DNA of 64,000 bases from an uncultured Verrucomicrobiae bacterium (GCA_951813855.1 OX638380.1:310001-374000); one strand, 5' to 3'. Shown: positions 27,492 to 37,707, numbered from the stretch's first letter. Numbers and translations are program-made. Notes: generated from the sequence alone by a model not told the origin.

Positions 27492-30400
27492 TCACGGCCC
27501 GACGACACGGTAAAACCGCTGGGAACCGGCGACCGGGATCACGTCCTCGATATCGACGAAACCATCCCGGTCGGCCGTCCGCAAAGCAAAGAACACCCAG
27601 TTGCGCAGATTGTCGGAGGATTCGATCCGCACTCGCTGACCCGGCGCTCCGGTTTGGAGCCGATACTGGAACCGGGGTTGCGGTTCCGGGGGCTGCAGGG
27701 CGAAATTATCGAGATAAGCCGTGTCTTCTCCGACCGAATTCGCGTCGTCCTTGACGTAAACCCAGCGCAACAGTGCCCGGCCCGCAGGCAATTCGAATTC
27801 GTATTTCCGCCACGACAACTTGCCCGACAACCGAAACTCCCGCCGGTCGTTGACGTAGAACTCCAGAAAATCCCATCCTTCTTCGCAATTGATCCGGTAA
27901 TAAAACGACGCCGGTCCACCCTCGCCGTTCGTCTGGTACCGCAACTCGCTGCTTTCGCCGTGACCGATATCGCCGGCGCGAAGCGAAAAATTGCCGAGTT
28001 CCGCCGACGGTGCTTCGCCGAGCTCCCTCCAGTCGACGAGCCGCCACGGTTCGCCCTCCGAACCGTAAGCCGCCGGGTCCAAGCTGCCCGACTCGAAGTC
28101 GTCCGATACCGCCTTGGCGAATACCGCCCGCAGCCGCAAGTCCCGAACGACCTCGATCGCCAAGGGATTTTGCCGGGAGTCGAGATCGCCTTCCCAAGCG
28201 ACGAACCGGTAGGTTTCGTCGGGCATGGCCTGCAACACCAACTCGCTGCCCCTTACGTATTGCCCGGCCGCCGGCGACACCTGGCCCCCGGCCCCGCTTT
28301 CGACCGTCACGGCATGCACCTGGCCTCCCGAGAATTCGTAAAGCAATTCTCCCTGGCCGGATTGTCCCGAAAGGCCGTCGATCGCGATCCAATAGACCAG
28401 GTCGGGCGAAACGGCCTGTTCGATCCGGCTGTTGCGAACCTCGACGCTGGCGTCGTCGTTGTGAGCTACCGGCGTCAAGTCGCCGATGCCGTCCTGAGGT
28501 TCCCCGGAATAAAGCCCCATGACCGAATCGAAATCGGCGCCGGCGGTCCAGATTTTCAGCAACCCGGATTCCGTCGGGATAAACGCATACCAAAGCGAAT
28601 GACCGCCCTCGCTGTCGGCGTGAAACGGTTCGTCGGTTTGCTTGGTGGCCAACCGATTGTCCCAGGACATCTGGCCGGAGGTTCCCTCCAGAATCCGGGC
28701 GCGGTAAAAATGATCGTTGACCGGAACCTGGACCAAGTAGGTCGCTTTCAACGAGACCGGATCCGAAAGGTTGCCGCCGTAATCGACGGCAGTCACTTCG
28801 ATATCGTTCTCGCCCTCGATCAGCGGTATCGTGGCTTCCCAATCGGTAGTGCCCGCGGCCCGGGTGGGAATCAATTGGCGGTTGAGCCGAATCCAGACGG
28901 CGGCCACGCCGCTGGCGCTGGGAACGGGGTCGAAAGCCGTGCCGGCAAGCCGGAGTTGCGGTTCGAAGTTCCGGATGCCGCTCGGCGGCTCGGCGACGAC
29001 GACGACCGGTTCATTCCGGTCGAGGCTCCCGCCGGGCGTCAACCGGAACCGCAACGTGCCGATATCTCCCGGTGATTCGCTGGCCACCGCGATGCGGTAG
29101 GTCACGCCCCGGACCGCCTCGAAAAAGAGATAGGCTTGAGGCTCGGCATCCACGTCGTCGATCGAAGCGACCCGCTCGAGCTCCGTCAATTCGTTACCGG
29201 TGTAAACAGCGAGGACCGTATCGTAATCGCTGCCGATCGTGCTGAGCAACACTTTGCTGTCCTCGGGCGCCGTCCAGGTCCACCACAGGCTGTGGTCGGA
29301 CAACGGCAGCCCGTGATGCAGCGGTTCGACTCGCCGGCAATCGACTTCCGGTTCTTCCTCCTCCGGTTCCTCCCCTTCCCCGGGCTCCCCGGGGCCGTTG
29401 TCTTCCTCTTCGTCTTCGCTCCCGTCGTCGACCGGGCATTCGCACGGGTCGCCCGCGCTGTCCCTGCATTCGACGCTCGCATGCAACACGCTGACTTCCA
29501 CAAAAGGATCCCCGGTTCCTTCCGGAGGCAGTTTAAGCGCGTCGGCGAAATCGTCGTTGGGCGCCGCCACCACGAGCCGGTACACTACTTCCTCCCGCAC
29601 CGGCTCTTTGGAAGGCGCCGTAGCCGCGACCTCGAACACGTATTCGCCGGGTTCGGAAGGCAGCGTCAATTCGGCCGTATAAAGCGCGTCGCCCGCCAAG
29701 ACGTCCGGAGCCCGGCCCAAATTGCCGAACGCCAAGGCGCTGCCGTCCGGCAACGTGCCTTCGACCTTGGCCGACTTGACCCCGATAATGTCCGATACCC
29801 GTACCGTGACCGGCAAGACGGTCCCGACCGGCAACGCGGAAAGCGAAGGCGGATCGACCCTCAGTTCCAGAATCCCGTCGCCCTCGACGTTCAACGCGCC
29901 CGAAGCCGAAAGCCGCCCCCGGGAAACGACTTTGCCGAAGAGCGTGTCCATTTCGATCGCCGAAATCAAGATGCGCTCCCGAATCTCCAACGGCGTGGCG
30001 TCAGCAAACTCGGACGCGATCAGCGCAGCGACGCCGGCCACGTAAGGAGCCGCCTGGCTGGTGCCGTCGGAGATGAAGTAATCCTGATCGTCCTCGTAAC
30101 CCAAGGAATAGACGCTCGTGCCGGGAGCGGCGATATCGACGGAAATGACTCCGTAATTGGACCAAGTGGCCAACCGGCCGAAATTGTCGATCCCAGCGAC
30201 GCTGATCACGTTGGGCAACTCGTACCCCGAAGGATAGTGAACGTTCACGTCGTTATTGAGCCCTTCGTTGCCAGCGGCGGCCACCAACAGGACGTTGCGG
30301 CGGTCGGCCTCGGCGATGAGATCGAAAATGGCCTGGCTGCGCGACGACCCTCCCAAACTCGCGTTCAACACGCGGCAGCCGTGCTCCACCCCATACTCGA

Positions 30401-31283
30401 AGGCCTTGATGATATCGGAGTTGACCCCGTAGCCTTCGGCGTCCAGCACTTTCAAGGCCATGATCTTCACGTTCCAGGCCACCCCGACCACCGGGCCTCC
30501 GCCGTTGGGCTTCGCGGCGATAATGCCGGCGACATGAGATCCGTGGCCTTGATCGTCCAACGGGTCGCCGTTGTTCAGGATGGCGTCGATGCCGTGAACG
30601 TCGTCGTCGTAGCCGTTCAAGTCGTTGTCCCGGCCGTCGTTCGGGATTTCGCCGGGATTCTCCCACATCTGCCCCTCCATCTCTTCGTGAGTGTACCGGA
30701 CGCCGGTATCGAGCACGCCCACGATCACGTCGGGAGAGCCGACCGTGACGTCCCAGGCCGGTTCCGGATCAATGTCCATCCCGGCGACATCCAGATTGTT
30801 CAGAGCCCACAGCCGGCCGTTGAGATACAAGGCGTCGTCGGGAGCCAGAGAGGCCTTCCAGTAGTAATCCGGTTCCACGTAGGCGAACAAACCCGATAAC
30901 CGCAGGGCACCGATCGTTTCCCGCAATTCAGCGTCCCGGGCGCCGCCGGGCCGGTTCGAAAGCGGCGAACGGTAGGGAACTTCCCCGCCCGCGGCGGCTT
31001 CCGCTCCGGCCGGCCGGGTTTCGAGCGACCATAATCCCGGCACCATCCGGAATTCCCGGCGCCGGGTCCAACCCAGTTTCCGCAGCAGTTCCTCCGCGTC
31101 TTGCCGCCAAGCCGCGGAACCGGGCCGGAGCAACTTGGCCAACAGCCGGTCGGGATGCGCGGCATGGCCGTCCAGCAAGATTCGCGGCCGCTCCGCTTGC
31201 GCCGTCCCGTCAAACCAGAAGACGACCGTCCAACCGACCAAAACTCCGATTGCCGCCCATCGCCTGATGCTTGTCGTCGCCAT
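27492..31283 (-). CDS. Large secreted subtilisin-like serine protease (S8)
   Basis: A 1263-residue protein. A signal peptide lies at about 1-30. The prodomain-like region runs to about 140. The S8 catalytic domain covers about 155-460 with an intact active site: Asp192 (VLDTGVRYTHE), His247 (QGHGSHVAGI), Asn339 (AAAGNEG) and Ser409 (DGTSQAAP). C-terminal to it are Ig-like or pre-peptidase-type modules, an acidic Glu/Pro linker, and a divergent InlB-type repeat (GGQVSPAAGQYVRGSELVLQ, ending LRAVFAK). A concanavalin-like segment and a terminal module ending GSQRFYRVVGP complete it. It would act outside the cell or on the surface. It starts 48 bp after the preceding secreted-protein gene ends, so it may share the operon. 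Confidence 0.9.
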   Translation of the reverse strand: MATTSIRRWAAIGVLVGWTVVFWFDGTAQAERPRILLDGHAAHPDRLLAKLLRPGSAAWRQDAEELLRKLGWTRRREFRMVPGLWSLETRPAGAEAAAGGEVPYRSPLSNRPGGARDAELRETIGALRLSGLFAYVEPDYYWKASLAPDDALYLNGRLWALNNLDVAGMDIDPEPAWDVTVGSPDVIVGVLDTGVRYTHEEMEGQMWENPGEIPNDGRDNDLNGYDDDVHGIDAILNNGDPLDDQGHGSHVAGIIAAKPNGGGPVVGVAWNVKIMALKVLDAEGYGVNSDIIKAFEYGVEHGCRVLNASLGGSSRSQAIFDLIAEADRRNVLLVAAAGNEGLNNDVNVHYPSGYELPNVISVAGIDNFGRLATWSNYGVISVDIAAPGTSVYSLGYEDDQDYFISDGTSQAAPYVAGVAALIASEFADATPLEIRERILISAIEMDTLFGKVVSRGRLSASGALNVEGDGILELRVDPPSLSALPVGTVLPVTVRVSDIIGVKSAKVEGTLPDGSALAFGNLGRAPDVLAGDALYTAELTLPSEPGEYVFEVAATAPSKEPVREEVVYRLVVAAPNDDFADALKLPPEGTGDPFVEVSVLHASVECRDSAGDPCECPVDDGSEDEEEDNGPGEPGEGEEPEEEEPEVDCRRVEPLHHGLPLSDHSLWWTWTAPEDSKVLLSTIGSDYDTVLAVYTGNELTELERVASIDDVDAEPQAYLFFEAVRGVTYRIAVASESPGDIGTLRFRLTPGGSLDRNEPVVVVAEPPSGIRNFEPQLRLAGTAFDPVPSASGVAAVWIRLNRQLIPTRAAGTTDWEATIPLIEGENDIEVTAVDYGGNLSDPVSLKATYLVQVPVNDHFYRARILEGTSGQMSWDNRLATKQTDEPFHADSEGGHSLWYAFIPTESGLLKIWTAGADFDSVMGLYSGEPQDGIGDLTPVAHNDDASVEVRNSRIEQAVSPDLVYWIAIDGLSGQSGQGELLYEFSGGQVHAVTVESGAGGQVSPAAGQYVRGSELVLQAMPDETYRFVAWEGDLDSRQNPLAIEVVRDLRLRAVFAKAVSDDFESGSLDPAAYGSEGEPWRLVDWRELGEAPSAELGNFSLRAGDIGHGESSELRYQTNGEGGPASFYYRINCEEGWDFLEFYVNDRREFRLSGKLSWRKYEFELPAGRALLRWVYVKDDANSVGEDTAYLDNFALQPPEPQPRFQYRLQTGAPGQRVRIESSDNLRNWVFFALRTADRDGFVDIEDVIPVAGSQRFYRVVGP

Positions 31284-31331
31284 TAGCCAAAAAAAAAATC
31301 GTCGGAAACCGCTTCGCCAGGAATTCGCCGC

Positions 31332-34300
31332 TCACCGGGGTTGCGAGATCAAGCGGTAGAATCGGACCGTCGAATCGCCCGCGATCCGGTCGGTCACCGT
31401 CACGGTCCGCCGCTCTTCGGCCGCGTTGTCGACCTCGTCCAACCGTAGCCATTGCCCTTCCGGAAACCGTTCGCGATACTCGACGCGATACGACCGGCCG
31501 GCGGCCGCCTCCCAAGACAATCGCACCATCCGCTCCCCCACGGCCGCCTCGCTCAAGGCGACGGCCAACTTCAACCGGCGCCGTTCGATTTCGTCGCCCG
31601 TCCCCGGGTCGCCCAAACCGCCGAAAGGCGTCAGGTCGAGCCCGTTCGCCGTGCCGTCTCCGTCGGAATCGATGGTCAGGCTCTCGGCCAAGCCGCGATT
31701 GACCCGGACCGATTCACCGGTCTCGGGATGATGATACTCGAACGAACTGTTCGGCCCGGAAAACGAGCTCACCCATTGCAGCCTGCCGTCCAGCCCGCCG
31801 TCCAATTCTTCCACCGGCACATTGGAATAGGCGAAATACAGCGTCATGCCCTCTTCGACCCGCAACAAGCGGTCCCAGTCTTCGGCCATGTCGCCGACCA
31901 GTTCCAGATAATCCACGTAGATCGCGGCGGCCGCTCCGGCCGGAGCGATCAGCAACCGCCCGTCGTCCGGCGCGTTCACGACCAACCGTCCCACCGCCGT
32001 GTTGTCCACGTAACCGGCGGCGGCCGCGCCCCGGTCCTCGGCCGACCACAGCAGAATCTCGCGAGCGAACCGCGGCACCGACAAGATCACGGTCGTTCCC
32101 AACAAATCGCCGCCTGCCGCCGGGCGGACCAGCTCCAGGCCGCCGCCGACTTCGAAGGTGTTTTCCGAACCGGGACCGGCGTCGGTCAGCGTTCCCGCGA
32201 TATCGATCACCAGCTTGTTAGCCACGTTCAATTCGGCGTTCCGAAACTTGTAATCGGTCCCTTCCAATTCGAGCCGGTTGCCCGAAATCACGACGCACTC
32301 GTCGAACTTGGCCTGGCCGGCCCGGATTTTGACCAGGGCGCTTCCCTGAAGAAAACCGGCATGTTCCCAGCGGTCGGCGACCAGATTGAGCGAAAACGCC
32401 GTGACCGAACCCCGGTTGACGAAACTCTCCAGCGGGCCAGAATCTCCCGTCCCCAAATCAATGGTGTCGGCCACTTCCAGGGAACCGCCTACCGTCAAGC
32501 GGCGCAAGCGGGGGAAGTTCTCCGCCCCCAACCGGTAAATCCGATCGGAAAACTCCGGATGCTCGGCGAAGACCAAATCGCCTTCCAAGGTCAATTCCCG
32601 GGCGTCGGAACGGAAACTGCTCACGATTTCCAGATCGTCGCGCACGACCACCGTCTCGCCGGACAGATGCAGATCGTGCGTATAAACCGGAATATCTTCG
32701 GTCGTCAGATACCTGGCGTCGACCAGCAAGACATGGTGAAACACTTCGTGAACGACGGTCTCCGGTTCCCCAGGCTCGACAGGTTCGGTCGGATCAGGGG
32801 GATCGAGAGGCGGTTCCGTCGGCGGGTCCACGCCGTACTGATTGGTCCAACTCATGCTGAACATTTTCACTGCGCCTTGGAATCTTTGGGTCGTTCTCCG
32901 GCCCAGATTGCGGAAATCGAGTACGCCGTTGGTATTGGCCAGCCGAAAATCGAAGTTAAGCCCGTCCATGACCGGAGCTTGACGATCGCCCGAGAACTCG
33001 ACCAAATGATCGGTCTTGACGGATACCAGGCCCTCGCCTCGAAACCGGGTGTTGGAAAGGTCCAGCCGCTCGGCTTCGATCTCGATCCGGCCGACCAGCG
33101 AATCGACGCCTCCGGCGTTTTCCAGCACGATCGGACTAGCCAAATCGTTACTCACCTCCGCGCTGTAAGCCGCATACAGGTTGGTGGAAGTCGTATTGCT
33201 GTAAGTGGTATTGTAGAACAGTTCGGGGCCGATCGTCAGATCGAGGTCGTGAGGGCGTCCCAAGAGCCAGAGACCTTCCAGATCGATCCGGGCCACGTTG
33301 TACGGAGCCGGCCGGAAGCCGCCGCCCGCCGCGTTGGGCAACAGAAACTGGTTGGTCGACCACGCTAATTCGTCCGTGAGATAAAGCGTGTAACTGTCGT
33401 CTTCGCCGGTCACGGCATTGCGGATGCTGGTCGCGATCTCGACCATGGCCGTATAACGCTCTGGCAACGGCGTTTCGGCGGTGATGAACCGCGCTTCGAC
33501 ATCCATGCCGTCGGGTACCAAGGCGAACACCGCCTGAACCACGTGATTGGTCTCCGAGAAGGAATTGGAAATGGCGAAACTATGCGGCGCCGCCAGCGAA
33601 AAGCGTTCGATCGCTTCCGTAAATGTATTCGTCGTCCAGTGGTTGGGCGTCCCAGTCAGAACGGTATCGCCGACCACGCTGAGCATCGCGGAAGTATCCG
33701 ACAGCAAGTTGGTCACGCCGCCCCAATACAAATCGCCGATCCCGACGTCCGGCGTGAAATCGAACGGAGGGTCGTTCACGCTGCCGCGGCCTTCGATCGG
33801 CGCGATTTCGAGCCCGCCGTTAGCGAGAACGACGTTCTTTCCGTGAATCCGAATCAAGCCGGGAGCCGCCACCTGCAACAACCCGCGATTGACCACATTG
33901 GTCGCGAGTATCCTCAGGGTCGAAGGCGTCAGATCCAGTCCGGGATTGCCGATCGAAAACGGAAACAGGGAGCCGGTGCCGACCCTGATTTCCCCCCGGG
34001 AAATGTTGACGAAATTATCGGCCCAACTCCGTTTGCCGTTCGGGCCGAGATGCAGGAAATCGATGCCGACCGTGCCGCCGATCAAGCCGCGATTGGTGAA
34101 ATTGATCGTGTTGAGGGTGTCGAAAGGCAAGAAGGACCTGATGACGAAATTCCCGTTGTTGACGAAGGCGCGGGCGTCGACCACAGGAGGATAGGTTTGG
34201 TACTCGGTCGAACCGACGTTTTCGTAAAGCTCCACGGTCTGGGCCCGGGCGGGCCCGGCCGGGCCTACTGCCAGTGCCAGCACCGCCAGCGCAGCCAACG

Positions 34301-34343
34301 GAAGCCGCCCCGGGCGGACTCGAAACCTCAACAGACTAATCAT
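31332..34343 (-). CDS. Large secreted protein of unknown function, predicted beta-rich
   Basis: A 1003-residue protein starting at the ATG at 34343, where a signal peptide (MISLLRFRVRPGRLPLAALA onwards, cleaved near ARAQ) begins. The longer frame to 34430 has no such logic. The body is Asn/Gly/Val-rich with repeating NRGxIxxG and ITLxG-like segments suggestive of a beta-helix, and a Pro/Glu linker (PPTEPPLDPPDPTEPVEP). Near the C-terminus are a DSDGDGTANGLD calcium-type motif and a final SYRVEYRE...FYRLISQPR module. I recognise no enzymatic domain. It overlaps the upstream gene by 4 bp (ATGA), which indicates translational coupling to it. Probably a surface protein of the secretin operon. Confidence 0.8.
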   Translation of the reverse strand: MISLLRFRVRPGRLPLAALAVLALAVGPAGPARAQTVELYENVGSTEYQTYPPVVDARAFVNNGNFVIRSFLPFDTLNTINFTNRGLIGGTVGIDFLHLGPNGKRSWADNFVNISRGEIRVGTGSLFPFSIGNPGLDLTPSTLRILATNVVNRGLLQVAAPGLIRIHGKNVVLANGGLEIAPIEGRGSVNDPPFDFTPDVGIGDLYWGGVTNLLSDTSAMLSVVGDTVLTGTPNHWTTNTFTEAIERFSLAAPHSFAISNSFSETNHVVQAVFALVPDGMDVEARFITAETPLPERYTAMVEIATSIRNAVTGEDDSYTLYLTDELAWSTNQFLLPNAAGGGFRPAPYNVARIDLEGLWLLGRPHDLDLTIGPELFYNTTYSNTTSTNLYAAYSAEVSNDLASPIVLENAGGVDSLVGRIEIEAERLDLSNTRFRGEGLVSVKTDHLVEFSGDRQAPVMDGLNFDFRLANTNGVLDFRNLGRRTTQRFQGAVKMFSMSWTNQYGVDPPTEPPLDPPDPTEPVEPGEPETVVHEVFHHVLLVDARYLTTEDIPVYTHDLHLSGETVVVRDDLEIVSSFRSDARELTLEGDLVFAEHPEFSDRIYRLGAENFPRLRRLTVGGSLEVADTIDLGTGDSGPLESFVNRGSVTAFSLNLVADRWEHAGFLQGSALVKIRAGQAKFDECVVISGNRLELEGTDYKFRNAELNVANKLVIDIAGTLTDAGPGSENTFEVGGGLELVRPAAGGDLLGTTVILSVPRFAREILLWSAEDRGAAAAGYVDNTAVGRLVVNAPDDGRLLIAPAGAAAAIYVDYLELVGDMAEDWDRLLRVEEGMTLYFAYSNVPVEELDGGLDGRLQWVSSFSGPNSSFEYHHPETGESVRVNRGLAESLTIDSDGDGTANGLDLTPFGGLGDPGTGDEIERRRLKLAVALSEAAVGERMVRLSWEAAAGRSYRVEYRERFPEGQWLRLDEVDNAAEERRTVTVTDRIAGDSTVRFYRLISQPR

Positions 34344-35818
34344 CTTCGCAATCGCCTTTCCACATCCAAGATTGAGGTGCCCACCGGAAATACGATCGGT
34401 TCCCGAGCCGTGCCGTCGAACGAGCCCCAAACTAACAGCTCGAACCCCGATGGCTCGTCGTCGAACAGCGCGCTGTTGAGGATGCCGATGCCCGCCGTAT
34501 TGAAGACGGCGCGAAACGGCGGCGAAATCGTCCCCGGGCCGAAATCGTCCCCGGTAATCCCGTCCAGGGCGTCGCTGTTGAGCCAGGCCGGCGAACCCGT
34601 CGCCACCGAAAACCAGACATCCGTGGCCGCGCCGCCCTGCAAGTCCCGAGCGTCGAAAATAATGTCGGGAGTCGTGATCTCGCGCGTCAGCGACCGGATC
34701 TGCGCTCTGTCGTTAGTCAGGATCGTTTCCTGAAACCGTTCGACGATCGGCTCGAAAAAGACCCCCAGCAGGGCGTCGTAATCGGCGCGGACCATTTTGA
34801 TATTGGACAAACCCGGCCGCACCGCCGGCGGAGCGGCCACCTGGTTGGTCAGGCCGAAAGTCGCGGGAAAATCGAACACGCCGGCGTCGCTCCCTCCCAA
34901 CTGGGGGAAATCGAACGGACCGCTGCCTCCCGTAAACTGGGTCGTTTGCTGCCCCACCGTGCCGGCGTTGGGGTCCACGGCGCCGCCGGTATCCGTGGGC
35001 AAAGCATGCCTCGTGACGCCGGGGACGCTGATCTCAGGGTTGAAATTGGACGAACTATACAGGAATTTCAAGCCGCCGATATCGTCGCGGGTCAAATGGG
35101 TCCAAAAATAACCGGGACTGATCAACGAGTCGCTGACGACCGGCAGGGTTCGGGGAACGTACCGTTCGATCGGATCGATCGGAAACCGGTTGATAACCGT
35201 CCAGCCCAGCCCCTCGATAATGCCGGAGTAAGTCCAAAGCGTGCCGTTGACGTAAGAGGAAGCGTCCAGCGTCACCGGATCGAAATTCCGTTTGACGATA
35301 TGGTAAAACGGAGTCCCTTCCTCGACATAACGGTTGCGCAGGGTGAAAACGTACCGGGTCGGGTCGCCCAAGCCGAGCATCTGGAGCAACAAGGACATCG
35401 CGGTCGATTTGACGTCGACCAACCCCAGTTCCTGGGCGCGGAGATTCACCCGGCCGGATTCCGTGCCGTAATCGCTCAGGTCGACCGTTTCCAAATCCGG
35501 GATGGCGTTCAAATCCGCGATCGCCGCTTCGACCGCCTTCTCGCCCTCTTCGCCGTAATAGGTCAGGAATTCCCGCGTGAAACCGTAATAAATCGTCGGT
35601 ACGTTCCAGCGGTACTCCTCGTTGATGTTCATCGGGCCCAAGGCGCCGACGGAAGGATGAGGCCCCGGCCCGGGCAGTTGATAGTTGAGTTGCGCCACCT
35701 GCCAGGGCGGCCGCGGACCCAACAACGAAAAAGCCGTCGCGCCAGGAACGCCCAGGATCAAAGCCAGGCAAACCGCCGACATCCGAATACGTCCGTTCAT
35801 GCTGAAATCGACCCTCAT
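34340..35818 (-). CDS. Secreted protein, possibly a matrixin-like fold without zinc ligands
   Basis: A 492-residue protein. ATG at 35818 gives a signal peptide (MRVDFSMNGRIRMSAVCLAL and on to GATA); the frame upstream to 36016 is rejected. YRWNVPTIYYGFTREFL, a helix EEGEKAVEAAIADLNAIPDL, and later TRDDIGGLKFLYSSS are arranged like bacterial matrixin-type metalloproteases, whose C-terminal helix reads DDIxGxxxLY. At the place of HExxHxxGxxH I find STAMSLLLQMLGLGD, which keeps LGLG but has no histidines. If the comparison holds, this is a non-catalytic relative; otherwise its function is unknown. It sits 2 bp after the upstream secreted-protein gene and overlaps the downstream one by 4 bp. Confidence 0.72.
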   Translation of the reverse strand: MRVDFSMNGRIRMSAVCLALILGVPGATAFSLLGPRPPWQVAQLNYQLPGPGPHPSVGALGPMNINEEYRWNVPTIYYGFTREFLTYYGEEGEKAVEAAIADLNAIPDLETVDLSDYGTESGRVNLRAQELGLVDVKSTAMSLLLQMLGLGDPTRYVFTLRNRYVEEGTPFYHIVKRNFDPVTLDASSYVNGTLWTYSGIIEGLGWTVINRFPIDPIERYVPRTLPVVSDSLISPGYFWTHLTRDDIGGLKFLYSSSNFNPEISVPGVTRHALPTDTGGAVDPNAGTVGQQTTQFTGGSGPFDFPQLGGSDAGVFDFPATFGLTNQVAAPPAVRPGLSNIKMVRADYDALLGVFFEPIVERFQETILTNDRAQIRSLTREITTPDIIFDARDLQGGAATDVWFSVATGSPAWLNSDALDGITGDDFGPGTISPPFRAVFNTAGIGILNSALFDDEPSGFELLVWGSFDGTAREPIVFPVGTSILDVERRLRR

Positions 35819-35820
35819 GG

Positions 35821-37707
35821 TTATTTGACGCGCAACACGCGGTAAACCGCGTTGCCCAATTCCCGGCCCACGGCGATCGAATCGGCGGCGTCGACCGCCA
35901 ACCGGGGAGTGCCGGCGTCGGTCCAGACGCGCAAATCGGTCGATACCTGAGCCTGATAGAATCCCCCGGCCCGCGTATTCCAGCGCAACCGCAGTCCCAG
36001 GCCGGACGAAACCCACTCGAGCCGCAAGACGCTGGCCGGATCGACCGGATTCGTCCCGGCCAGCAATTCATGGTAGTTGTCCGCCCCGTCCCCGTCGGAA
36101 TCCCGGTGGAGCGGCGGCCACGACGCGAGCGCCGCGCCCCAATGTTCCCGTTGCCAATCGTCGGGCAGACCGTCCCCGTTGCCGTCGCCGCCCCAGGTGA
36201 CGGCATAGCCGGAAGCGGACCGGCCGGTTCGCGTGCCATCCGGATACACTCCCGCGAAACTCACGGCATGCCGGGTTCCCGCCGGCAGGTCGGCAAAGAC
36301 CTGGTGATTGGTATCGGCGACGACAGGAGCGGCGTCACCGAGATACACCTCGTAGCGCGCCACGCCGTCGATGGCCGGCCAACTGGCCCGCAACGTCTCG
36401 AATCCCGCGCCGTACACGAACGGAGCGTCCAGCGAGGAAGATTGATCAGGTTCGCCGGCGGCATAGCGCCGCCCTTTGAGATCGAAACTGTCCGGACCGC
36501 CGCCGTATCCCGTCCAGACCACCAAGGCCCGGCCGTCCGCCGCCGCCACCGTCGGCAGCATTTGCCGGTAACGGCTCTGCACGTTGATCGCGAACTCCGG
36601 AGCCGAGCCGAGCGGGGCCTGCGGCCGCACCAGACGGCCGAAAACTCCCTCGCGATGACCGTCTTGCCCGGTACTGTTCCAGACCACGAGCGCCGCCCCG
36701 TCCAAGGTCGTCGCCGACGGGATCATTTGATGGTTGGGCACATGTTCGTTAATCCGGAACCGGGCGCCCTGCGGCCGGCCCGAATCGTCGACAAAACGGC
36801 CGTAAACGTCCCACCCGGCAGCCGGCCGGGCCGTGGAGCCGGCCAGCTCCCTCGCCTGGCGGCCGCTGGTCAACACCAAAAATCCTCCCGGCACTTTCGT
36901 CAGCGCCGGATTGGCGTCGATGAGTTCGGGAACGCCCCAATACGATTCGTCGGTTTCGCCGCGGCCATCGGCGTCGAAGATGCGGCCGTAAACTCCTACT
37001 TGGTACCGTTCGCCGCCCACGACGCCGGCGTCCGGAACGTCGAGCCGTTCCTCGGAAATCCAACTGACCACGAACCGGTCGCGATCCAAAGCGGCCACCG
37101 CCGGGGTGCGTTGATTGAGTTCGAACCGTTGATTGATCCGGAACTCGGCCCCGAGGCGGACGCCCCGGGCATCGAACAAGCTGCCGAACACGCCCTGCAT
37201 GTCGCCGTCCTGTCCCTCGCTGCCCCAGACGACGACGATCCGGCCGCCGTCCAGCGCCGCTATCGCCGGGTCCCGTTGCGTTCCGCGAGCCCAAAGGTTC
37301 GCCCGAATTTCCGGCCTGGCGAATATGCCGTCGCCGCCCGCGATCCGCAGCCAGATTTCCCCGTCGCTTTCCCAAACGAAGGCGGCCCCGCCGCCGGGCA
37401 ACAAGGCGAGAACCGGGCTCCGTTGCCCGCCGGCGCCGTGCCGATTGACCCGGAAAGCTCCGCGCACGGCCCGGAACTCGCGGTCCAAAGCCACCGCTCC
37501 GATGCCCGGGCCTTCGCCGTCGAGATTATTGTCCTGCCAGACCAGATAACCGCCCGCGGGGCCCATCGCCAGCCGCGGAAACGATTGGTCGCCGTACTGC
37601 CGCCCCAACACGTCGTATTCCCCGGAACGCGGTTCGACTTCGGCAACCGAAAGGCCGGTCGCCAGCCAACAACCAAGCGCCGCCAACGTTGCTCTTCCCT
37701 GCTTCAT
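35821..37707 (-). CDS. Secreted repeat protein with fibronectin-like and calcium-type modules
   Basis: A 628-residue protein with a signal peptide starting at the ATG at 37707 (MKQGRATLAALGCWLATGLS). Residues ~30-430 hold about six copies of a repeat of the form PxVAxLxxGxxVVVWxSxGQDGxxxGVFGRxFDxxG, each followed by xEFRIN. This repeat is found in many large bacterial extracellular proteins. A fibronectin-III-like domain follows (about 440-520), then thrombospondin-3-like calcium motifs (GDGNGDGLPDDW and DSDGDGADNYHELLAGTNP), and a C-terminal module ending AVYRVLRVK. Binding or surface display is likely; no catalytic site is visible. It is the first gene after the secretin (130-bp gap). Confidence 0.82.
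   Translation of the reverse strand: MKQGRATLAALGCWLATGLSVAEVEPRSGEYDVLGRQYGDQSFPRLAMGPAGGYLVWQDNNLDGEGPGIGAVALDREFRAVRGAFRVNRHGAGGQRSPVLALLPGGGAAFVWESDGEIWLRIAGGDGIFARPEIRANLWARGTQRDPAIAALDGGRIVVVWGSEGQDGDMQGVFGSLFDARGVRLGAEFRINQRFELNQRTPAVAALDRDRFVVSWISEERLDVPDAGVVGGERYQVGVYGRIFDADGRGETDESYWGVPELIDANPALTKVPGGFLVLTSGRQARELAGSTARPAAGWDVYGRFVDDSGRPQGARFRINEHVPNHQMIPSATTLDGAALVVWNSTGQDGHREGVFGRLVRPQAPLGSAPEFAINVQSRYRQMLPTVAAADGRALVVWTGYGGGPDSFDLKGRRYAAGEPDQSSSLDAPFVYGAGFETLRASWPAIDGVARYEVYLGDAAPVVADTNHQVFADLPAGTRHAVSFAGVYPDGTRTGRSASGYAVTWGGDGNGDGLPDDWQREHWGAALASWPPLHRDSDGDGADNYHELLAGTNPVDPASVLRLEWVSSGLGLRLRWNTRAGGFYQAQVSTDLRVWTDAGTPRLAVDAADSIAVGRELGNAVYRVLRVK

Noticed and set aside
27198..29075. 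A 625-codon plus-strand frame
   Set aside because: Antisense to coaE and the subtilase; the translation is low-complexity Arg/Pro/Gly.
29136..30899. A 587-codon plus-strand frame
   Set aside because: It lies wholly antisense to the subtilase gene, whose catalytic residues are intact; G+C-rich antisense frames are expected here.
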